Below are positions 33,015-44,979 of a DNA stretch of 64,000 bases, one piece after another (the stretch's first letter is position 1; the number at the start of each line of letters is the position of its first letter). A program made the position numbers and the translations under genes. The notes below the pieces were generated by a model. That model saw only the letters and a program-made list of their open reading frames with translations, did no database searches and had not been told where the DNA came from. This DNA comes from Anthonomus grandis grandis (lineage: Eukaryota; Arthropoda; Insecta; Coleoptera; Curculionidae), in NCBI RefSeq assembly GCF_022605725.1, contig NC_065551.1, positions 6,262,001 through 6,326,000 on the forward strand, written 5' to 3'.

Positions 33015-34391
33015 TTGATAAATTATAACAACACTGAATTTTTCAAATTATAAAAGATTAGTCAAAAATATATAACAAAAAAAGATCGTTGCTCTAAAAT
33101 ACTCTAATACTATAAATTGCTCAGAGTTTATTGGATTTGAGCTGCATTTAACAACTTTGCCTGACTAGCTATTTTATCATTGTGCAAATGAGCACTTATG
33201 TCATGACCATAAAAAATAAGGCACGATATGTATTTATTAGTTATTTAAACGGTGAACTATAGTCAATTTTGTACGGTTAAAGGACCACTTATGCAATTTT
33301 AAGGCTTATATAATTATAGTTTGTTTGTACTAGCGTTCTGAACAAAATTACTAACATTATAATATACGTGAATACAAAAATAAACGCACTACCCAATAAA
33401 TGTATTTTTGCAAATTTTTATACTAATAAGAAACTTTTTCAAAAAAGACAAATTTCTAAGTCTTCTAAGTAAAATCTTCTAAGATCGATCTAAAAGCGTT
33501 CCGCTATTAGCTTTAATACTCACTGGGTAATGAGCACTGGATCGTACAATGTATATTATTTAAACCTAAGAATATCTACAAGAAATTGGTGAGGGAAAAA
33601 CATAATAACATTAAGTGTTATGTGCTACTTTTAGAGATATAGTCATATAAATTAAAGATTAGTAACAAGGACTAGGTTTCCACAAAAAAAAGAATAATGT
33701 TAGTGACATATAAACTTATATACAAACATGCGAAAAAATAAGTTATACCATACAAAAATATACAAAAAGTCGATAATTTACCACTTATTTAAGTACGTTA
33801 AAAACATTTTAGATCTATAATCTTATAATCTACTTTAAACAAAAGAAAATTATTTACACCAATATAACTATAATCAGAGCGTTTTAGCGTAATTTTTTGT
33901 TATAAGTTGAATTTTTAGTCCAAAAGTAAAAAGCAGCTACCTCCATATACTTCTACCTAACAATGTAATCTCTTTGGCAAAAAAATCTGCATACAAGCTA
34001 TAAAGCACTCATTTAAACATTATAAAGCCATACATAAAAATAGTTTTCAATACTTCAATTGGATATAAATATAAAAATGTAAAAAGGCATAACTTTCTGT
34101 AACTCGCTCAAGAAATATGTATATCGTTAATATTACACTTAAAACGTTGATGTAATAAAACATGCAAAACTTCTTACGTTCATGGTAAACGGCTTAAATA
34201 TCGTGATTTCAGATATAATAATACTTTAGTTTGAATTCAAAAAGCTATAACTCATAAAAATAGATTGATCATTTTTACTTAAAAAAACCAACAAATTCAA
34301 ACCACACATTTACACTAAACAGATACAGTGGCCAAAATATATATTAAACACGATGAACAACAAGCACACCAAGACTTATGTAAGTCTAGAA

Positions 34392-35830
34392 TCATCTCTC
34401 TTGCGCATGGTGTAGCTTTCCATGAACTCTAAACCTATACAAACAAGTATAATTGGGATTTCCATGATTTGAGACAATCCTTAGTTCCACCATATCAAAC
34501 ACCTGATTGGGTTGTTCTACGGGAAAGAATTGCAACGGTTCACCATCATAATCGAACTTATATTGCCCCAGAAGTACGGGTTCTTTATCATTTTCCTCTC
34601 TTAAGCCATAAACTTCAAACTCTTTGGGCGCCGAATCCATTTTCCCATCAGGTAGCAGTAACTTCGATATATGCTCAATGGAAAAGGCCTCGACGTTAAT
34701 CATGCTACTTAACTTGATCACAACAAATCCAGGAAAATTTTGAAATGCCCAACAATCACCGGGAGCAATAGTAGGTGTAATTACCGTTCTTGGTGTATTA
34801 GAAACTTGCCACAATGGAATTCCAAACACTGAAACTACTGCTTTTCCATGATTATAAATCTCCGTACACCTGGTCGTCAGTATCTGTCCACCCATATTTT
34901 CCATGGCGTAATCCACCAGCCCAGTTTTATCCGCGTCGTATACCGCCAAAGATTCTTTGACAATTCTTTTAATATAAGCCTCATCACTTTTTCCAATAGG
35001 GTCATGAGAATTTTCACTCATAATTTTCATAGCTACCTTGTCTATGATAGTATGGCTGTTAGAGTCTACTAAGGCTGACATCTTTGAATCCATCTTGGCA
35101 GTTATGTTGGCCAAATGTAGCTCGAGTACTTCTTTTGCAATAAACATCGACTTCAACCAGTCATTTAGACCATGTTGATTATTTAAAAAGTCTGGATTAT
35201 TTAGCAAATTTGTCACAATTTTTGTTACATAGCCCTCAACGTTGACCACTGGACGTTTTTCGCAACACTTTCTCATATTGAGTGATAATCTGGCATAATC
35301 GTCATGCCTTAATTTGTTGTTTAAAATAATTTCTTGCTTCATGTTTTCAATTTCTTTTAATAATTTTTCTATTAGCGTTTGATGCTCTTTTAATGTTGCC
35401 GTGTTATCAACTGTATCTTGCTGGTTGCTTATTTGTTGATAATTATTAATCACATTGGTAAAACTTGGATTATTAATAATTTTTTCTACAATTTCCTCTG
35501 TATTGACTGGCTCATGTTTAATACTTAAGGACTCTTTGACAGCCAAAGCAATAGCATCAATCTGCTCCTTGGTAAAGCTAGCTGCAATTTGTTCGGCTGT
35601 AGGAGGTTCTACATGTACTTTTTCAATAATTTTTACTATTTTCTCTTCAACTACGATATTTTTTATATTATGTGTGTTTTGTGTAGAATCTAGGCTTTCA
35701 GTTTTTATGTGATCTATATTTCTTTCCGGTCGATGTAGTAAATTATTATCAGTACCTATTATTTTAAATGTTGTAGAGTTGCTTAATAAGCCATAAATGA
35801 CACCTCCCATGTTGGTAAGAAACCAAGCGC
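34392..35830 (-). CDS. koi: SUN-domain protein (SUN1/2, klaroid type), last exon
   Basis: The exon starts after a TTTTCAG acceptor (35831-35833) and encodes about 479 residues. It opens with AWFLTNMGGVIYGLL, part of or next to the transmembrane region. A long lumenal coiled-coil region (IVVEEKIVKIIEKV, LKEHQTLIEKLLKEIENMKQ) follows. The last 173 residues are a complete SUN domain from DYAMENMGGQILTTRCTE to YTCLYRFRVHGK. Three cysteines match human SUN2 positions 563, 601 and 705: TTRC, GDCW and YTC. SUN trimers span the inner nuclear membrane and bind KASH peptides in the perinuclear space, forming the LINC complex. The N-terminal nucleoplasmic exons must lie at higher coordinates; I did not find them among the transposons. 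The gene symbol is by similarity to Drosophila klaroid. Confidence 0.92.
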
Positions 35831-35849
35831 CTGAAAATATAAAATACAA

Positions 35850-36104
35850 ACATTATTAAAAAGCTTAACGTATTATTGCTTAATATTTTTTAATTATTTA
35901 TTCATTTTAGCTCTATTTTGTAGTGCTAACTAATAAAAAGACCCTTTTTTAAAAACAGCTAGTACTTTTTTTAAGCCTTTTTTTCCGATTTATTTTGTTC
36001 TTTTATCGCTGATTGTTATTTTAGTTTAACTAATTTCTGAAATTTTAAAATTAACCAATGAGGTGGAGAGTAGAAGAATAAAGGCAATTTTTTATTAGTG
36101 AAAA
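35850..36104 (-). other. intron sequence of the SUN-domain gene
   Basis: Short AT-rich stretch upstream of the SUN exon acceptor, before LINE sequence begins. No feature seen. Confidence 0.5.
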
Positions 36105-37800
36105 TAAGCTCACAATGATAATAATATTAATAATAATAAAAATGTTTATTAGTCACTTAAAAAGCAAAAAAAAAGTACAAACAGAGGTACATAGACAGAG
36201 AAAAACAGTATGTTATTTCAATGTAAATAATAAAAACAAGATTACATATATTAATATAATTTTGTACATACATAGTAATTAAAGATCGTATGCAAGAAAA
36301 TAAACAGGAACATGTACCTTAAAAAGGAATGGGATAGAAAGACAAGAAGGGGAAGGTTAAACTATAATATTAATTTAAAATTTCATCTTTGTATAAAATA
36401 TTAACAAAAAAAAAATTAAATTTACTTTTTTAATTATAAAATATTAATTTTCATATTAATATTCATAGTTATTTTTAATTAGTTTAGAAAGAGAAAATTT
36501 ATGCGTTAAACAAATGCCGCTTAAATTTCGCTTTAAATGCGTTCTCGGTCTAATATTTTAAATTTATTTACAAGATGCAATACTGCACCTACGAAAATGA
36601 CTTTTTAAAAATTTCTTTGTTGTGAGAGGAAACAGTTAATAAATATTTTCTTCTTATATTTAAATGTTGTACATCCGTTCGATAGGCCACCTTTCTAATT
36701 AGATATGGTGGAGTTTCCCATTTAAGCACGTTATAAAAAAGACAAACAGAATGCGACAATCGCCGATATTTAGCCATGCTGCGTTCTTTAGCTTATGAGA
36801 TATATGCTCTCTTCTTGTTATGCCAAATATAAGCATAAGGCAAGAATTTTGGAGTTTCTGTATTCTATATGAGTCATAATAATGAAGACAGGGCCCATAG
36901 ATGGTATCACAGAAGTTTATTGGTAATAATATAAGAGAATCGCAAAGCAGTTTTTTATTGTTGACACTTAAAAAGTGTCTGTGGGAAGAAATAGAACTTA
37001 AAGCAAAATATCCAGTCTTTAATTTGAGCGTAATATGCTCTTTAAATGTTAAGTCATGATCCATTACTAGACCAAGATTCTTGGCACTGTTTTTAACAAT
37101 AATTGTATCGTTATTAAGCTGAATTTTTATATTACTCAAAAGTGCAACTCTGTGGCTATCGCTGAAGAAAAGAATAGCTGTTGATTTAGTAGGCTTAATC
37201 TTTAAATGTACCTTTTGAATACCATTTTGAATTTAAGATCAGTATTAATTTTTTAATTGGCTTGAGCAACATCAATGTGTTTAAACGAAAAATAAATTTG
37301 AGTGTCATCACAATGGTGTTTACAATATTTTATTTATTTTGTAATCTGTGATGTATAAAGCGTATAGAGCAATGGGTCAAGAATACTACCTTGGACAACG
37401 CTAATGATCACATTTAAAACTTTCGAAATGTTGCCATTTAATGTTACCCTCTGTTTCCGATCAGACAGATAAGAACATAATAAAGCAACGGCCGACTCGA
37501 AAAAGCCTTGAAAAAATCTAAAAGAACCAATACGGTGGCTGGATTATTATCCAGAGCATTGAAAATATCGTCAGTTATTTAAGTTAGTGCAGTAGTACAG
37601 CTATAATTTTTTACAAAAACCACACTAGTATTCTGGTATCAAATTTAAAAAATTTAAGTAATTCAGAATTTGTTCTTCTATAACTTTTAAAAGAACAGGA
37701 AGAATACTTACAGAATGAAGATTATTAAATTCAATGAGTTTTTTTTTATTTTAGGCAAAGAAATGACGTTAACCTGCTTCCATAATTTAGGATTTTTTTT
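36105..37800 (-). pseudogene. CR1/Jockey-like LINE 3' part
   Basis: The main pieces are AKNLGLVMDHDLTFKEHI, CDSLILLPINFCDTIYGPCL and RIQKLQNSCLMLIFGI (37139-36699), and YRTDVQHLNIRRKYLL (36777-36589). This is the post-RT region shared with the LINE at 56.2-58.3 kb. Upstream to 37800 are decayed RT pieces. The 3' end is followed by an (AAT)n-like tail near 36115-36140. It is inserted in the SUN gene's probable intron, on the same strand. Confidence 0.75.
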
Positions 37801-37933
37801 TCCAGGCAGACATTTATAATGTGGGTAGTAGTAGTAGTAAGGGTGGGGGAGCTAGAGCTCGGCAAGTAGGCCTAAACAGTCCCTTTTCGCCAACCTCAGA
37901 ATCACTCACCCTAAAAAAACACGAAGAAAGGCT

Positions 37934-38958
37934 AAAAACACACGAGGCGGTTTGCGCCGCGACGGTTGTCGCGCCGTGGTCGAGCTCGACGCCTCGTTTA
38001 TGGGACTTGTGAGCTTTGAAACAGACGGCGCCGCCTAATCCCATAAAACGCGGCGTCCGTCGCGCGTACCCTGCTCGATACCATGGGCCGCCGGCACGCC
38101 GCTTGGTTTTTATTGCTTTAGCGGCACTACCGCGGCACATCATTTACTTATCTTCTGTGTTGCAAACCACACGTAGGGCTTTTTGGTGTGTTTTTTTTTG
38201 TGCAGTGTTGAAATTGTTCATTTATTATGGAAACTAGGGAATTCAACATAGAAAAATTAATTACTGAGGTTCAATTGAGGCCAGCGATTTGGGATATGCG
38301 TGATGATAATTATTCAAACAGAATAAAAAAAAACAGGCATGGGAAGAAGTTACTACAGAATTTCTAAGAACAGCTGCTTCTGTTGAGGAAAAAAAATGAT
38401 AAGTATGTACATGTTATATGCTATATATTATATGTATATTATATATTATATGCTATTATATTGATTCGTTATCAAAAGCTTTTCTTCCACTGATATGCTA
38501 TCTCTCATAATGGTATTAGCTTTTGTACATGGCTCTTGGATCAATAAAAGTAACTCCTGGTATGATTCCTTTGACATTCTGGTGAAATTTAAAAAATTTT
38601 CCGGATCTTCACAAATCTCCTTATAGATGGTATTGAAATATCCCTTCTTGTTTCTTTCCATAACTATGAGATGTATCCATAGCTTACGTTTCGTTCTATT
38701 TTTTTTTGGTTTTTTGCGTAATGCCAGTGCCGATGCCGCCAACAAAAATAAAAAATCATCTTCACTGTCGGAGTCCATTTTGCTCACGATAAATAAAAAA
38801 CTGTGAACTGTACGCAAAGCTTGGCAACATCAAACTGACCTTGTAATTTTTCATGCCGTTCGTAGTTGCGAAAGCCGTCGCGTGTGTTTTAAGTCGAGCG
38901 GCGGTCCACCGGCCGCCGTCGCGGCGCAAACCGCTTGCAAACCGCCTCGTGTGTTTTT
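37934..38958. mobile_element. PIF/Harbinger non-autonomous element
   Basis: GC-rich inverted ends (AAAAACACACGAGGCGGTTT at 37934 and its reverse at 38958) flank two divergent ORF remnants. The plus-strand one (38227-38398) begins METREFNIEKLITEVQLRPA with IWDMRDDNYSNR and, after a shift in an A-run, AWEEVTTEFLRTA: a MADF/Myb-like partner protein. The minus-strand one is a transposase N terminus. This two-gene layout is typical of PIF/Harbinger. The target site looks like TAA/TTA; the exact ends are ambiguous because of A/T runs. Confidence 0.75.
38446..38817 (-). pseudogene. Harbinger transposase N-terminal fragment
   Basis: It contains MDSDSEDDFLFLLAASALAL, KLWIHLIVMERNKKGYFNTI, FLNFTRMSKESYQELL and RDSISVEEKL, the usual start of insect Harbinger nucleases. 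The true start is probably the internal MDSDSEDD at about 38778. The DDE catalytic part is deleted, so the element depends on a relative for movement. Confidence 0.75.
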
Positions 38959-39372
38959 ACCCTTACGCCTCCACTCCCAATGCGCGGTCTTCACTGAGTC
39001 GGCCCATCCTTTTAATAAGGGCTTGCACGTTGTCCCAGGCCAGATCTTTATGATCTTCCCGTTGGAGTGTCGTTGCTCCCAAAGTTTTCCTTCTCAGGCG
39101 ACTCCACCTATCACAGATACCTAGTATATGATATGAAGTTTCCTCCCCTGTACCGCAATTCGGACAGAGCGCGCTTTCTCTTATACCAAAAAGGTGTAGA
39201 TGCCCGTTTAGGAGCCCACTCAGGATTCCCACCAAGTCTTTGATACTCTGTCAGGTCTTTGCTAGCAGTTGCCTTGTTTTAGAGCCGTCATGGTCTGGTA
39301 TCATTTCCTTGGACAATCTACATCCTTCTGTTCTGCTCCAATTCTTCCTTGGTTTTTCCCAGGCCCAATTGA

Positions 39373-41466
39373 GGACCGTTTTTTTGTAACTCGATACCTA
39401 CATTTTCATCAAATTTGAGTTTTGTACCGAATATTTATCGAAATTTAACCTCCAATCTACTAGTAAAGTCAGATATAACAAAACTCAAAAAAAAACACAT
39501 GTTATAGCACTACCAATATGCCGCGGTTTTTTAAAACTCGACAACTACAATCGGTATTTTAAAACTCGAGTTCAGACATGATTTCATTGGTTATACGCCG
39601 CTGTGATTTTCGTTGTTTTATTCTGTCTCTCTGTCTGTAATAATATGTTTAGTTTAAGTTTAGCGAAATAGAAAGTTTCTACCAAATATTGTGTTAAAAC
39701 TTCTAACGGAAACATTTCCATTTCGCACCCACTTTTCGAAAAGTTACTGGTATGTTTTTAAGAATTAAACTATTTTTTATTAGACATAAATACTAAGCAC
39801 ATTTTAGGAGCCAGTAAGGATCGATTGACTGGTATTTCAAAGAAGTTTTTATCGGGAGAGTTGTTAGTTGAAAAACGGGTCTCAAACATAAACAAATTGA
39901 TAAAGATATTACTAATGCAATTAAAAAGCAGATAAGTAGCTATAAATGCCGAGAAAGTCATTATTCTCGCGCCAAATGTAAAAGGAGTGACTTACCTCCA
40001 GAACTAAATTTTGGCTGACATTTGCTGGACATTTGCTGGCACAAATTTTGAGTGTGAATAAGTGTTCTTTGTCAAAATATAAGAAAATCTTTTATAAAAA
40101 CTTCAATCTCGGTTTTGGAAATCCACATTCTGACACATGCTTTATTTGCAAAGAATTTTTGGTGAAAATAAAAAAAACTAAGATATTGGAGCAAAAAAAT
40201 TATTTACGTACAAGGTATAGACTCCAAAATGAGGGCAAAAACTTTTTTTAGATATTTAAATAATCACAAAGATAACACAATAAAAGTTTGCTTTGACTGT
40301 CAACAGAACCAGCCATTGCCGAAAATGTCTGTTGGGGAAGTTTTCAACTCACGACAAATTTGGCTATACAATGTAGGCATCGTACGTCACCAACGTCAAA
40401 AACAAACTCATGAGGACATCAGCTTCTTTGTTTGGCGAGAAACTCAGTCAATGAGATATCTTCTGGACTGCTGCAGTACCTTCTTCAACTAGAAGAAAAA
40501 ATTGCAAGGCAAAAACGGGTTAAATTTGGAGCTATTTTCCGATTCATGCAGTTCCCAAAACAAAAACAGCATCCTTTTGACTGTTCTTACTAATTTTTTG
40601 CAAAAATCAAAGTTTTTTGTAACATTAAACACTTTTTTCCTATAAGAGGCCATAGTTTCATGCCTGCTGACAGAGTTTTTGGCAGGGTAGAAAACCAATA
40701 TCGTAGAAAGGAAGAAATCATAGTACGACGAGAGTACTATGAGATCCTTAACAAACAAGGAAACGTTAATATTTTGGGCCAGGATTGGAAAATGTTTGAT
40801 TATCTTAGTCACAAAAGAACTTAAGGAAAAAACTTCCTTTTAAATTTCAGAGGTTCCAGTATTAATATATGAAAAAATAAATAATAAAGTATTTTATAAA
40901 ATACGTACTACATATTAGGGTAGTGACGTACAAGTCGATGTCTTCAAAAAAAATGTTAAAAGTGTTATAGCAACATCCGCTGAACTACCAGCGATCTGAA
41001 GAAAAACGATGTGACAAAGCTGCTGGAAGGTTTTGCGCTCACAGATGAAGCAAAACTGTTTTATGAGGATGTCCCTGGTGGTGGTATTGATAACAATGAC
41101 ATTCTTGAAGAGTCCATTGAAGAACATGACGATCCATGTGAGGATACAGAGATAGATATTTGAGAGCAGCTATATAATAAATATATGCATCTTTTATACA
41201 TTTACCAGAATTTTGCTTACCTATTATTAATTAAAAGTTATTTTTGGTAAACTTGAGCTGTACTTCGAGTTTAAAAAAAAAACTGCATTTTTCATTTATT
41301 TTTTATTAATAAATACAAAATGTTATTAACTGTGTTTTTGCATGTATTTATTCTTGTTTATGCCTATTTACAATTTTTTATGTTAGTTTTATATTTTAGC
41401 AATAAACGTTTTTCTGAAACAGAAAAAATCAACTTTTGCAGATATCGAGTTTAAAAAAAAAGGTCC
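39373..41466 (+). mobile_element. second TIR element with DUF7869-type protein
   Basis: The ends are inverted repeats: GGACCGTTTTTTTGTAACTC (39373) and, in reverse from 41466, GGACCTTTTTTTTTAAACTC, with GATAC/GATAT continuing. Flanks read TTGA (39369-39372) and TTAA (41467-41470), suggesting a TTAA-type duplication. It sits inside the R1-like LINE between RNase H and the zinc knuckle. Confidence 0.7.
39790..40824 (+). pseudogene. DUF7869-type protein, decayed
   Basis: Pieces read ITNAIKKQISSYKCRESHYS and KRSDLPPELNF (about 39910-40010), NFNLGFGNPHSDTCFICKEF (40100-40160), DCQQNQPLPKMSVGEVFNSR (40290-40350), FSDSCSSQNKN (about 40540) and FPIRGHSFMPADRVFG (40640-40690). The order matches the protein at 22047-23895, but sequence identity is low, so this is a different subfamily. 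Many shifts. The usual HSYMECD is HSFMPAD. Confidence 0.7.
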
Positions 41467-42533
41467 TTAATTATTAAGTGCCTAGAGAATTTGTTTTTTA
41501 CTGAGACCGAGACGTGTCCTGGGACCTATTTCAGTCTCTATTCCCTGTGTGCTAGTCTTTCCAATGCGTCTCTGCATTCCTGGACTAGCGCTGAGCTGGC
41601 CCTGGGTTTCTATATCACCTTAGGGGCAGCCTGACTATCAGAGTAGATGCAAATACCCCCGTTACGTTCCAATGGTTCTCGTTTGTTTGCTACTTCAAGT
41701 ATAGCAAACACTTCCGCTTGGAAAACTGTGGTGTGTTTCCCTAGCGGAAAGGATCCCCCCGTGTTCGTTTCCTGTACACTCCGGCTCCGACCGAATTAGT
41801 GCTTTTCATCCATGTGTACCAGGCCTGGAAACCATTTGGCTCTTTAATTTAGTTCGCCGACCATTCTTCCCTTATCAAGAGTTCGACTTGAAAGCCCGTC
41901 TTTAACCTTAGTTAGCCACTCGCTGTAGTGGATCTGGATATCAGAATTGGTATGTTCTTACACATCGTGAGAGTAATCGTCATATGGCCTTATCCTAAGT
42001 GAACATTGCGCCACTCTCCGCTATCCTTCATCCTTTTATGCGCCGCCATGGCCTCTCTCCCTCTCAATCCAGACTGGGAGGTCTGGTAGCCCAAGAACAA
42101 TATTTAGTGGTGCCGTAGGTGTTATTCTCATGGCTCCAGTAATTCTCAAATAGACCAGTCTTTGCAGTCTAATCAGCTTTTGGGCATTGAGGACTTTCAA
42201 TACGGCTAGCCACCATACAACGGATCCGTATGAGATCTTCGGTCGTATGACTGCAGTATAAAGCCACTGGAGAACATGGGGTTATAGACCCCATCTTGTA
42301 CCTATTGTTCGCCGTAATTACCATATTAGGGCTGTTGCCTTATTTACTGCCTGCTCTACGTGAGTTTTAAACGTGAGCTTGCTGTCTAAAGTAACTCCCA
42401 AGTATTTCAACTACTCCCTCAAAGTAAGGCGAGTCAGACAGATAGTGGGAGGTTTGAAGCTTGTCAAATTCCGCCTTTTAGTTATTGATATCGATAAAAG
42501 GGTCGCCACATTTTAGAGAGTTAAAGTTATTAG

Positions 42534-42590
42534 CACAGATGTAAATAGCTCTGCACGGAGCTATATACCTGCGGAGCTATTTACATATGT
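42534..42590. repeat. 57-bp hairpin element with 8-bp target duplication
   Basis: A near-palindrome (arms about 20 bp around ATGTAAATAGCTC) is flanked on both sides by the identical octamer GTTATTAG (42526-42533 and 42591-42598). An 8-bp duplication is characteristic of hAT insertion. The element is too short to encode anything. Confidence 0.6.
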
Positions 42591-42599
42591 GTTATTAGT

Positions 42600-43861
42600 C
42601 AAAAATCTTGCATTAATTTGCGAACATGAAAACATTTTTTTAATTTACAATAATACAAAGAATAGATTAAAAATAAGAAAAATAAATAGGGATAGTGGGA
42701 AAAGGAGTTGAGAGGAGAAAGGAGAAAAACTATAAAGTTCCTTAACCTGTAAAGCTTTTTAGAGAAGCAATAAGTTTAAGCCTAATCAATCGCTTACGCT
42801 TACTACTGGGTTACGTAATGATAAAGAAATAAAAAGAAAAAATAACTACAAAAATACATAGAATTTTTTCCCATAAGCATTACTTTTACAAAAAACTAAA
42901 TAGTAAAAAAATAATAAAAAATAAACAAATGTCTTAAACCCAAAAAATATAAGTAAAAATATATACATAACTTAAAAAGCACTAAGATTTTTTTTCAGGT
43001 AAGTGTTTTTTATCATTTTGTAAGATACTACATTAGAAAACTTACATCATGTGTCATCATGTACACACATGATGCAAGTGTATAAACAGTTATTATAAAG
43101 AAAAACATAATATAAGAAAAAAACAAAATTAGTACCATTATAATTTTATGATGGTTAGCAGCAAATTAAAAGTTAAATACCTAACGGATAAGTAGCTGTA
43201 TATGTACTTCAGGAGGTGATAAGGTGTCTCAGATAAAATAAAAAAATGTCTATAAACATATGTACAAAATTACAGATTAAAGTAATTAAAGATAATTTAC
43301 TTTCTAATTCCTTATTGCTAGAGGCAATGTTCTTGAGGAGTTGAAGCCTTAAATTCCAATTAAATCATTGACTTGTCAATATTAGCATTGTTTTTTACAT
43401 TTTACTGAAAAGTTAGTATGTGTTCCTTCGTCCTGGGGTGCCCCCGTATATAAAACTTATTTGGCTATAGGTTACGTTATATTGTACATTGTATTAAGTT
43501 TTACATTGGATTCCAAGGGGAATAAGCATTAAATTATAAAGTTTGGAGTTAAAATAAAATCCACATCATTGTGCCTGAATCAAAAACAAATATGCCCTTG
43601 GTACATTCTAATTATAGTCTAATGACAATTTTCCATAATGATATTAAAATCTATGATAGCTTTTCTGCCCTTTTGAAGGAAATACTAAGTTTTAAACGGA
43701 ACAAAATTAAATTTTAAAAAATATTTTCTTCCTGAACAACCGTTATTATAGTTCAAAAATGGAGGTCATCATTTTAGTTATTTGGCAATATGTTTGTTAA
43801 TTATATAAAAATATCTTAATTTTTTTGCTTAATAATATGTTTTCAATATAGTCAAAACTAT
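42600..43861. other. no recognised gene
   Basis: AT-rich, with one GC-richer patch around 42690-42810. The patch at 42630-42730 faintly resembles the 3' UTR of the CR1/Jockey-like LINE near 36330, but I could not confirm this. No exon of the SUN-domain gene was found. Confidence 0.35.
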
Positions 43862-44979
43862 CTGGGTGGTGCGATTTCGACTGTTTTAACAGAAAACTCG
43901 TATTTTCCGAACAGATAGAAAAAAATTGACTTATATGTCATGAGCTGAAATTTTGTAAAAAAAAAATTTAAGTTATCAAAATTTTACTATGTCAAACTGT
44001 TTGGCCGCTAGGGGGCGTTTCTTGAATTTGGTCGATTTCGGTAATTAGCCATAACTTTTTTGCTATTAAAGATAATTGACTTCTGAAAACACTTTGTCAA
44101 AGTACTTTTTTATGATAAATATTTTTATGTTATATATTTTTATACAGGGTGTTTCATAAAGTTATGATATTCCAAATTTTTTTTTTCTTATGGAACACAT
44201 ATTATTCTTTTATAAATTCTTAAAGCCCTTGAAATTCTCTTTTCAAAAATATATAACACCATATATCTCATTTCAGCTGTTTCCGATATTTCCGATATTA
44301 CATTGTCATTTTTTCATTTTTCAAGTCTTTTAATTTTTATAGAAGTAGGCTTTGGTAAAAAACAGCACATGTCATATGTGACAGCCAGATAGAAAATTGA
44401 TTATTTCTCCTGTCAGTAACATATTTGAATTTGCTGTATTTAGAGCTATATAGTGCTCAAATATTTAGAGAATTAAAAAAAAATGTATGAAAATTACGAA
44501 AAAGTTGACATGTTAAAGTGCTATTTTCTGTCTAATGAAAATTCCGAGGCAGCCAGTGAATTATATTTAAATACCTTTCCTGAACGTCGTCAACCAGATA
44601 AAAGAATATTTCCAGTGTTAAAATTAAATCTTGTGAAGCACGGAAGTTTTAAAAAGCCAAGGCCCAAAACTTATGCTGTTGATGTTGAAGCTGAAATTCA
44701 GGAACTTAATATAATAAGTGAGGTTTTAGATCATCCTCACAAGTCTCATCGAGCAGTAGTAGAGAAAATAGGTGTTGAGAAAACCAGAGTTTTAAAAACG
44801 CTTAAAAAGCACAAATTTAAACCCTACAGGGTTAGGAAAGTACATCACCTTCAGGATGGCGACTTTCAGAGAAGAATTGCATTTTGTGATTGGTATGTCA
44901 ATAAGTGCAGATTGGACGAGAACTTCCATAATAACATTATTTGGACAGATGAAAGCCGAATAGACACTTCAGGAATATA

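Larger units (their letters stand above)
37815..42500 (-). mobile_element. R1-like LINE, split by two DNA transposons
   Basis: Minus-strand reading from 42450 gives KYLGVTLDSKLTFKTHVEQA (RT thumb), ISYGSVVWW, an RNase H with VFQAEVFAILEVANKREP and ICIYSDSQAA (about 41630-41720), then, after a 2.1-kb insertion, LNGHLHLFGI and CPNCGTGEETSYHILGICDR (39235-38963). A second insertion (37934-38958) precedes the 3' UTR (37933-37815), which ends in a (TAC)n tail. Stops are common. The two DNA transposons inserted after the LINE. Confidence 0.8.

Noticed and set aside
34469..35712. Open frames on the plus strand opposite the SUN-domain exon
   Set aside because: They are antisense shadows of a strongly conserved coding exon and show no domain of their own.
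37814..38237. GC-rich open frames on both strands, looking like a CpG-type promoter or gene
   Set aside because: The GC-rich blocks are the inverted ends of the Harbinger element and the LINE 3' end; no gene is needed to explain them.
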